Positions 10,048 to 15,754 of a stretch of 15,754 bases of DNA are shown here, piece by piece. Each line of letters begins with the position of its first letter. Position 1 is the stretch's first letter. This DNA comes from DAOTUB01 sp034437455 (lineage in GTDB: Bacteria; Chloroflexota; Anaerolineae; B4-G1): positions 1-15,754 of the forward strand of contig DAOTUB010000053.1 in NCBI GenBank assembly GCA_034437455.1. Reading direction: 5' to 3'. A model generated the notes under the pieces. That model had not been told where the DNA came from. It saw only the letters and a program-made list of their open reading frames with translations, and did no database searches. The position numbers were made by a program, and so were the translations under genes.

Positions 10048-10084
10048 AGATCCTCCCTCTGAAAAAACTCTTCTCAAATTTTGA

Positions 10085-10342
10085 TTACGAAGGTTCCGTC
10101 TGGATCCCCAGCTCTTCCCGCAACCTCGTCACCACCAACTGAACCTGCTCGTCCGGCCTGCTTCCAGGGACACGGACCGGTTCCAGCACCTTCCTGTCGA
10201 GGATATCCTCGGCATTGGGCATGTCGATCCCATGCTCGCTGCGCAGGTGCTCGACGACCGGCTTGACGATATCTGCCGGGGTCTTTCCTTCGGCCACGAA
10301 ATCGCAGTCCTTGATAGCCAAATCTTTGCCTGTGAGTCTCAT
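10085..10342 (-). CDS. DUF1059-like small protein
   Basis: The 85-residue protein has the DUF1059-like segment DCDFVAEGKTPADIVKPVVE followed by HLRSEHGID. The family is made of small soluble proteins of unknown function, usually about 50-60 residues. Here an extra C-terminal stretch of about 40 residues (from NAEDIL) ends in an amphipathic helix VVTRLREELGI. The first cysteine of many members is replaced (LAIKDC, a single Cys13). AGGAGG lies 7-8 nt before ATG 10342. The ATG overlaps the TGA of the ferritin-like gene as ATGA, so the two are probably made together. The family match is by eye and moderate. Confidence 0.75.
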   Translation of the reverse strand: MRLTGKDLAIKDCDFVAEGKTPADIVKPVVEHLRSEHGIDMPNAEDILDRKVLEPVRVPGSRPDEQVQLVVTRLREELGIQTEPS

Positions 10343-10674
10343 TTTTCATCCTCCTGATCTGTCAATTTCTCCAAACCGACCTGGGCGGCCAGTTCCTCCA
10401 CCTCCCGCCTCCCCTCCGCCAGCCACCAATCCTCGTCGCCGGTCAAAATCTCGAGCAACCGCATGAACTCTCCCACGTGCTCCCGCTCCTCGTTGGCGAT
10501 GTCGGTCAGCACCTGCTTTGCCAGCGGGTGATCGGTCGCATCCGCGTGAGCCATGTAGAGATGGATCGCCTCGTGCTCGGCGGCCACGTTGAGGCGAATG
10601 GCCCGAATCAGCTCCTCTTTGGTGAGCTTTCGGTCGGGCGTCATACCACTGAACGGATTCACAAACTCTGACAT
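10339..10674 (-). CDS. Ferritin-like diiron protein of the encapsulated-ferritin type
   Basis: The 111 residues form a short two-helix ferritin-like module. Helix 1 has AAEHEAIHLY with Glu33; helix 2 has ANEEREHVGEF with Glu63 and His66. This 30-residue spacing of E...ExxH matches the diiron ligands of encapsulated ferritins (EncFtn), whose dimers build one ferroxidase site and oxidise Fe(II). It also resembles the ferritin-like domain fused to some archaeal encapsulins (established family knowledge; the match is by eye). No capsid gene is within the window. A C-terminal acidic tail (LEKLTDQEDEK) could act as a cargo or interaction tail, but I see no clear targeting motif. AGGAGG lies 9 nt before ATG 10674. 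It heads the small stress cluster. A rubrerythrin-like role is the alternative. Confidence 0.85.
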   Translation of the reverse strand: MSEFVNPFSGMTPDRKLTKEELIRAIRLNVAAEHEAIHLYMAHADATDHPLAKQVLTDIANEEREHVGEFMRLLEILTGDEDWWLAEGRREVEELAAQVGLEKLTDQEDEK

Positions 10675-10702
10675 TGAACTTTACCTCCTGGGTTAAAGCA
10701 GT

Positions 10703-10811
10703 CTTATCTTTTGGGTGTGTTTCAAATGGGTCGAGTAGCCGCGCTTTCCATAGCGCGCGGTATGGAAACCGCGACTACCTCCAACCGAAATGAAACATAC
10801 CCTTATCTTTT
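10703..10811. mobile_element. 90-bp MITE-like element with terminal inverted repeats and 9-10-bp direct repeats
   Basis: CTTATCTTTT flanks the element at 10703-10712 and 10802-10811. Its ends GGGTGTGTTTCA (10713-10724) and TGAAACATACCC (10791-10802) pair at 11 of 12 positions. The core carries GTAG/CTAC, CGCG/CGCG and TTTCCATA/TATGGAAA around GCGCGCGG. It is non-coding and looks like a miniature inverted-repeat element with its target duplication intact. It sits between the response regulator and the ferritin-like gene, 28 nt upstream of that gene's start codon. The remaining 10812-10899 holds nothing I can identify. Confidence 0.75.
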
Positions 10812-10899
10812 CGCTCTCCCACAACCGGTGAACAATTTCGTAAGAAAGGGCGTGTAAATGGCCCAATATCTTTTCCATATCTCTTTCAGCGGAGCCATT

Positions 10900-11283
10900 T
10901 CAGCTTTTAGCCTGCTCCGCCGCATCCACCACCACCTGGCGGATCTCGCCGATCTCGAGCGGCTTTTCCAGGTACCGATAGACATTCAACCGCTTGCCAT
11001 CCGACTGGAAGCGCTGATTGCTGTGAGCCGTTATCCAGATCACCACCGTGTCGGGATACAACCCCCGGATCGCCTCCGTCATCTCCACGCCATTCATGCC
11101 CGGCATCACAATATCGGTGATGAGAATGTCGTAGCGTTTCGCTTGAGCCTTCTGTAGCGCCTCCTTACCGTTCCGGGCTGTCTCGACGCGGTATCCATTT
11201 TCCAAGGCGCGCAAAGCCCGGCTCAGGACGAAAAGAACCCGTTCATCGTCATCCACAACTAATATGTACTGATGTTCGTCCAC
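10900..11283 (-). CDS. Stand-alone response-regulator receiver protein
   Basis: The 127 residues are a single CheY-like receiver domain. Acidic Asp11-Asp13 (VVDDDE) coordinate Mg2+, Asp57 in ITDIVMPGMNG is the phosphorylation site, Thr85 (WITAH) is the switch residue and Lys107 (YLEKPLE) completes the site. There is no output domain, so it acts by protein contact or as a phosphate relay. No histidine kinase lies in the window. The start is GTG 11283, with AGAGGAG 8 nt upstream. It follows the heat-shock operon across a 155-nt gap and precedes the stress cluster by 225 nt. It may be transcribed alone. Its partner is unknown. Confidence 0.93.
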   Translation of the reverse strand: MDEHQYILVVDDDERVLFVLSRALRALENGYRVETARNGKEALQKAQAKRYDILITDIVMPGMNGVEMTEAIRGLYPDTVVIWITAHSNQRFQSDGKRLNVYRYLEKPLEIGEIRQVVVDAAEQAKS

Positions 11284-11438
11284 TTTTATCTCCTCTATTT
11301 CTCAGAGGAATCTCTAGGAAAGACCTGTTGCTTGTGCAAGCCTGCTTATCCACATGCTAACACAGAAACCATCCTTCAACTGCCGTATCTGGTTAGATTC
11401 GAGGACGGGCTTGAGAGGGAACGTTGGAATTTGGTTGG
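11284..11438 (-). other. Intergenic gap between hspR-like gene and response regulator
   Basis: The gap holds a small palindrome GCTTG-TG-CAAGC (11330-11341), which could be an operator or weak hairpin for the response regulator. It also holds most of one copy of a 20-bp direct repeat at its right end. No convincing promoter or terminator was seen. Confidence 0.35.
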
Positions 11439-11440
11439 TC
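11421..11440 (+). repeat. Left copy of a 20-bp direct repeat bracketing the heat-shock operon
   Basis: ACGTTGGAATTTGGTTGGTC occurs here and, with one substitution (T to G), at 15347-15366 in the same orientation. This copy overlaps the stop codon of the hspR-like gene. Confidence 0.6.
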
Positions 11441-11771
11441 AATCCGCCTCGTTCCACTTATCCAGTGAGATCAGCATCCACGCCTCGGGCATCTCGGGCA
11501 ATCTTGAAGAAGGCGACATCCGCGCCTCCAGCGCCTCGAGCCGCTCCTGTAACTCCTTGATCCGGCTCCGCATGCGCAGGATCGCCTCCACGCCCGCCAG
11601 GTTGATCCCCAGCCGGGTAAGCCGCCGAACGCAGCGTAGCTGCGCCAGGTCGTCCTCGGTCAGGGGTTCGTTCACCAGCCCCCGCCGGACGTAGCGGCGC
11701 ATGGTTCGGGGCGATACTCCCGCCCGCCGGGCCGCGACCCGGATGGTGATGCGCGTCGTCTGTTTTGTCAT
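11439..11771 (-). CDS. MerR-family HspR-like heat-shock regulator
   Basis: The 110-residue protein starts with a MerR-type winged helix-turn-helix (VAARRAGVSPRTMRRYVRRG, about 12-31). GINLAGVEAILRM (about 55-67), the HspR hallmark, follows, and then a coiled coil RIKELQERLEALEARM used for dimerisation. HspR proteins repress dnaK operons and use DnaK as co-repressor. The position as last gene after dnaJ matches the actinobacterial dnaK-grpE-dnaJ-hspR order. Its ATG 11771 overlaps the dnaJ TGA (ATGA), indicating translational coupling. The protein is short and lacks the usual extended basic C-terminus. I see no HAIR palindrome (CTTGAGT...ACTCAAG) upstream of dnaK, so its operator is unclear. 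A chaperone-modulator (CbpM-like) role is the main alternative. Confidence 0.82.
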   Translation of the reverse strand: MTKQTTRITIRVAARRAGVSPRTMRRYVRRGLVNEPLTEDDLAQLRCVRRLTRLGINLAGVEAILRMRSRIKELQERLEALEARMSPSSRLPEMPEAWMLISLDKWNEAD

Positions 11772-12745
11772 CGCTCACCCGCCTCTCCAACGCGCCGCAG
11801 CTCCTCGAACAGCTCCCGTTGGCGCGGGGTGAGAGAGGTCGGCAGCCGCACGTTCACCAGGGCGTAGAGATCGCCGTGCTGCTGCGGATTCCCCAGGCGC
11901 GGCATGCCCTTGCCCCGCAGGCGAAATACTTTTCCGTTCTGGGTGGTCTCGGGAATGGTGAGCATCACCGGCCCGTTCAGCGTGGGCACGCGCGCCTCGC
12001 CGCCGAGGACCGCCGTGGGCAGATCCACCGGCACGGTCACCCGCAGGTCATCCCCCTCCCGCTCGAACACCGGGTCGGGCAGGACCCGGACACGCAGGTA
12101 GAGGTCGCCCGACTCGCCGCCGGCGGCCCCCGGCCCACCCTCGCCCGACATGCGGACGCGGGTGCCGGTCCTGGCGCCGGGCGGGATGGTCACCTCCAGG
12201 CGCCGACCATCCTTCTGCAAAATGCGCTTCGTTCCCCGGTACGCCTCCCGCAGGGTGATCTCGACCTCCTGCTCGTAATCCTGCCCGCGCTGAGGCCGCG
12301 GCTGGTACTGATAGCCCTGCCGCCGGCCGCCGGGCGCTCTCCCGCCCATCCCGCCAAAGATGGAGGTGAAAAAGTCGGAAAAGGGACTGCCGCCGCCAAA
12401 GATGTCCTCCAGATCCTCCGGCGTGCCGTACTGCACGTGAACGCGCTGGCCCTCGCCGGGCGCCTCTGATGTCCACTGCCCCCAGTTGAACCCGCCGGGC
12501 CGCTCGCCCGCCTGCTGGTAACGCTGCCACTCGGCGCCGAGCCGGTCGTACTTGGCCCGCTTCTCCGGGTCGCTCAGCACCTCGTAGGCCTCGTTGATCT
12601 CTTTGAAGCGCTCCTCGCAGCTCGCGTCGTTCGGATTGAGGTCCGGGTGGTACTCGCGGGCCAACCTGCGGAAAGCGCTCCGGATCTCTTTCTCGTCGGC
12701 GTCCCGGCTCACGCCGAGCGTTTCGTAATAATCCTTATATTCCAT
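11768..12745 (-). CDS. dnaJ: CbpA-like DnaJ (class B Hsp40) co-chaperone
   Basis: This 325-residue J-protein delivers clients to DnaK and stimulates its ATPase. The J domain fills residues 1-70, with His33-Pro34-Asp35 and FKEINEAYEVLSDPEKRAKYD. A Gly/Phe-rich linker (FGGGSPFSDFFTSIFGGMGG) follows. Two C-terminal client-binding domains begin near EITLREAYRGTKR and contain VTIPPGARTGTRVR. There is no CxxCxGxG zinc finger, so it is class B (CbpA-like) rather than canonical DnaJ. It starts at ATG 12745, 9 nt after the grpE stop. The GAAGG ribosome site lies over the grpE stop, and its own TGA overlaps the hspR-like ATG. Canonical zinc-finger DnaJ may be encoded elsewhere. Confidence 0.94.
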   Translation of the reverse strand: MEYKDYYETLGVSRDADEKEIRSAFRRLAREYHPDLNPNDASCEERFKEINEAYEVLSDPEKRAKYDRLGAEWQRYQQAGERPGGFNWGQWTSEAPGEGQRVHVQYGTPEDLEDIFGGGSPFSDFFTSIFGGMGGRAPGGRRQGYQYQPRPQRGQDYEQEVEITLREAYRGTKRILQKDGRRLEVTIPPGARTGTRVRMSGEGGPGAAGGESGDLYLRVRVLPDPVFEREGDDLRVTVPVDLPTAVLGGEARVPTLNGPVMLTIPETTQNGKVFRLRGKGMPRLGNPQQHGDLYALVNVRLPTSLTPRQRELFEELRRVGEAGER

Positions 12746-12754
12746 GACAAACCT

Positions 12755-13282
12755 TCAGGCCGCGACGATGACGCGAGCGGGCCGCAGCAAGCGATCGCCC
12801 AGGCGGTATCCCCGCTGCATCACCTCGACGATCGTGCCCGGCTCGACCTTGCCCCTACCAGGGACAGAGCCTACCGCCTCGTGCCAGACGGGGTCGAACA
12901 ACTCGCCCGCGGCCGCGACAGGCTCGACGCCCTCCCGATCCAGGAGCTGCGTCGCCGCCTGATAGGTGACGCTCACCCCCTGCTTGAGGCTCTTCACATC
13001 CATCCTGCCCGCGCTCAACGCCCGCTCCAGGTTATCGACGACCTCCAGAAAACCCCGCAGCAGCCGCTCGCGCTCCTCGAGAACGCGCGTCTCGGCCGTC
13101 CGCTGCTGGCGCTTGCGAAAGTTCTCCATCTCGGCCTGGAGGCGCTGGGCGCGGTCGCGCCACATCTCCAGGTCAGACGCGGTCTTTTCTATCTCGCTCA
13201 CCGTCTCTTTAACGGGAGGAGCGGACGGCGTCTCGTCTATCCGCTCCTCCTCGACGTGAACGGTCGCCTTTTTTCTATCCAT
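12755..13282 (-). CDS. grpE: GrpE nucleotide exchange factor
   Basis: The 175-residue protein releases ADP from DnaK. A charged N-terminus (RKKATVHVEEERIDE) leads into the long dimerisation helix (EKTASDLEMWRDRAQRLQAEMENFRKR). A four-helix part with LRGFLEVVDNLERAL follows, and the C-terminal beta-wing domain has GELFDPVWHEAV and GTIVEVMQRGYRLGDRLLRPARVIVA. I chose ATG 13282, 7 nt after the dnaK stop. A longer frame to 13402 would run into dnaK. The Shine-Dalgarno is weak (GAGG 11-12 nt away, or GGGACGAG), so translation probably depends on coupling with dnaK. The GrpE family usually spans about 150-200 residues, so this is full length. Confidence 0.95.
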   Translation of the reverse strand: MDRKKATVHVEEERIDETPSAPPVKETVSEIEKTASDLEMWRDRAQRLQAEMENFRKRQQRTAETRVLEERERLLRGFLEVVDNLERALSAGRMDVKSLKQGVSVTYQAATQLLDREGVEPVAAAGELFDPVWHEAVGSVPGRGKVEPGTIVEVMQRGYRLGDRLLRPARVIVAA

Positions 13283-13289
13283 CTCGTCC

Positions 13290-15227
<1,938 letters not shown>

Positions 15228-15275
15228 CTTGTCCTCCTTACTGTTGCTCTTACTTCAAACAGAGAAAACCTGCGT

Positions 15276-15305
15276 ACTATGATAGCACAGGTCACCGCCT
15301 CCCAA
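15276..15305 (-). promoter_or_regulatory. Weak candidate promoter of the dnaK operon
   Basis: On the minus strand TTGGGA (15300-15305) and CATAGT (15276-15281) are 18 bp apart, or TATCAT (15279-15284) is 15 bp away. Matches to consensus are modest. The same spot has an imperfect inverted repeat TGTGCTAT-C-ATAGTACGCA that could be an operator. A start near 15268 would give a leader of about 40 nt. Confidence 0.25.
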
Positions 15306-15346
15306 CCGACGGGCTGCGTTGGGGCTAAAGACGGGATTGGTTGAAA

Positions 15347-15366
15347 ACGTTGGAATTGGGTTGGTC
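15347..15366 (+). repeat. Right copy of a 20-bp direct repeat bracketing the heat-shock operon
   Basis: ACGTTGGAATTGGGTTGGTC matches the copy at 11421-11440 at 19 of 20 positions in the same orientation. It lies 120 nt upstream of the dnaK start. A nearby inverted pair AACCGAC/GTCGGTT (15304-15310 and 15364-15370) overlaps it. Confidence 0.6.
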
Positions 15367-15487
15367 GGTTACGAGGAAGGGGTCTCGCTCCTCATCCGGT
15401 TCCAGTTCCTGGACATCGAGTGGCGACCCGATGAAATGGGATACTTGATCGGCATAATCTACCGTCTTTACTCAGGCCAGAATATCT

Positions 15488-15754
15488 TTAAGGACGTAAC
15501 GAACGCACGGACACCAAACTCGATTCACTTGGATAGAGTGGATATTCGGATTCCCGAAGCCAAGTCCACGCGCTCCGGAGCCGGAACAGAACAGATCTCA
15601 GACGCCTCCACCAGCGCGGCGGCAGAGGATTTGTTTTCAACTCGACCAGTTCTTTCAAATGATTCATCGCTATCCGCCGTCCTGCCTCGACCATGTCCGC
15701 CGAATCGTCATCGGGAAAGATACCCACGTTCGGCAAGTGAATCTCCAACAACAG
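15488..15754 (-). CDS. C-terminal end of an unrecognised protein, partial at the right edge
   Basis: A minus-strand frame enters from the right edge without a stop and ends TAA at 15488-15490. The first 45 or so visible residues look like real protein (IHLPNVGIFPDDDSADMVEAGRR, then AMNHLKELVELK, an amphipathic helix). The remainder is rich in Arg, Trp and Leu (PRWWRRLRSVLFRLRSAW) and could be either a basic tail or a frame that has slipped out of coding. An internal ATG (15691) has only a poor ribosome site. No family is recognised. A plus-strand open frame overlaps it, so the call is weak. Confidence 0.35.
   Translation of the reverse strand: MLLEIHLPNVGIFPDDDSADMVEAGRRIAMNHLKELVELKTNPLPPRWWRRLRSVLFRLRSAWTWLRESEYPLYPSESSLVSVRSLRP

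Larger units (their letters stand above)
15286..15754 (+). other. Plus-strand open frame without a clear start, open at the right edge
   Basis: After a TAG at 15283-15285 a plus-strand frame stays open to the end of the window. The first ATG is at 15436. The segment 15379-15500 reads like protein (for example FQFLDIEWRPDEMGYLIGIIYRLY), with G or C in many third positions, and no family is recognised. There is no obvious ribosome site. It conflicts with the minus-strand frame 15488-15754; beyond about 15560 the minus frame looks more protein-like. It may be a gene remnant. Confidence 0.2.

Noticed and set aside
10693..10985. Short minus-strand frames following the response regulator
   Set aside because: They run through the MITE-like element or the end of the receiver gene, and lack a clear ribosome site.

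Overview
The window reads as a stretch of moderately GC-rich (about 60%) bacterial chromosome in which every confidently called gene lies on the minus strand, so transcription runs from right to left. The gene set is pyruvate:ferredoxin oxidoreductase, a small [4Fe-4S] ferredoxin, a CopB-type copper ATPase, an encapsulin-type ferritin-like protein, and a dnaK-grpE-dnaJ-hspR operon with a zinc-finger-less DnaJ. Together with several families of short palindromic repeats, this would fit a Chloroflexota-like (Anaerolineae/Caldilineae type) organism with an anaerobic or facultative metabolism. That assignment is an inference from gene content and style; no marker gene here proves it.

Layout in transcription order. 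(1) At 15228-15754 there is a poorly defined edge region with two conflicting open frames and the dnaK upstream region. (2) At 11439-15227 lies a tight heat-shock operon: dnaK, grpE, a CbpA-like dnaJ and a MerR/HspR-like repressor. (3) At 10900-11283 is a stand-alone response-regulator receiver. (4) At 9484-10674 is a small stress cluster: ferritin-like protein, DUF1059-like protein (ATGA overlap) and HdeD-family membrane protein. (5) At 4975-9309 is a probable operon: copB-type Cu ATPase, pterin carbinolamine dehydratase-like protein, ferredoxin, FAD-dependent ferredoxin-type reductase and an unrecognised 81-residue protein. (6) At 120-4373 are nifJ (PFOR) and a dihydroorotate dehydrogenase-like partner. 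The partner loses its C-terminal third at a sharp breakpoint near the left edge.

The most unusual content lies between the genes. Upstream of nifJ are three almost identical 124-bp tandem repeats. Each can fold into a two-hairpin cruciform and each carries its own Shine-Dalgarno and ATG, giving a chain of short leader frames whose last stop codon sits 2 nt before the nifJ ATG. Next to them is a 141-bp palindromic element that may supply the promoter. Two further short elements, at 9381-9487 and 10703-10811, have terminal inverted repeats and flanking direct repeats like miniature transposable elements. A perfect 15-bp inverted repeat precedes the copper ATPase, and a near-perfect 20-bp direct repeat brackets the heat-shock operon. 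No tRNA, rRNA or CRISPR array was seen. No new defence or biosynthetic system could be supported. The best candidates for something undescribed are the nifJ leader repeats and the copper ATPase/ferredoxin/reductase operon.
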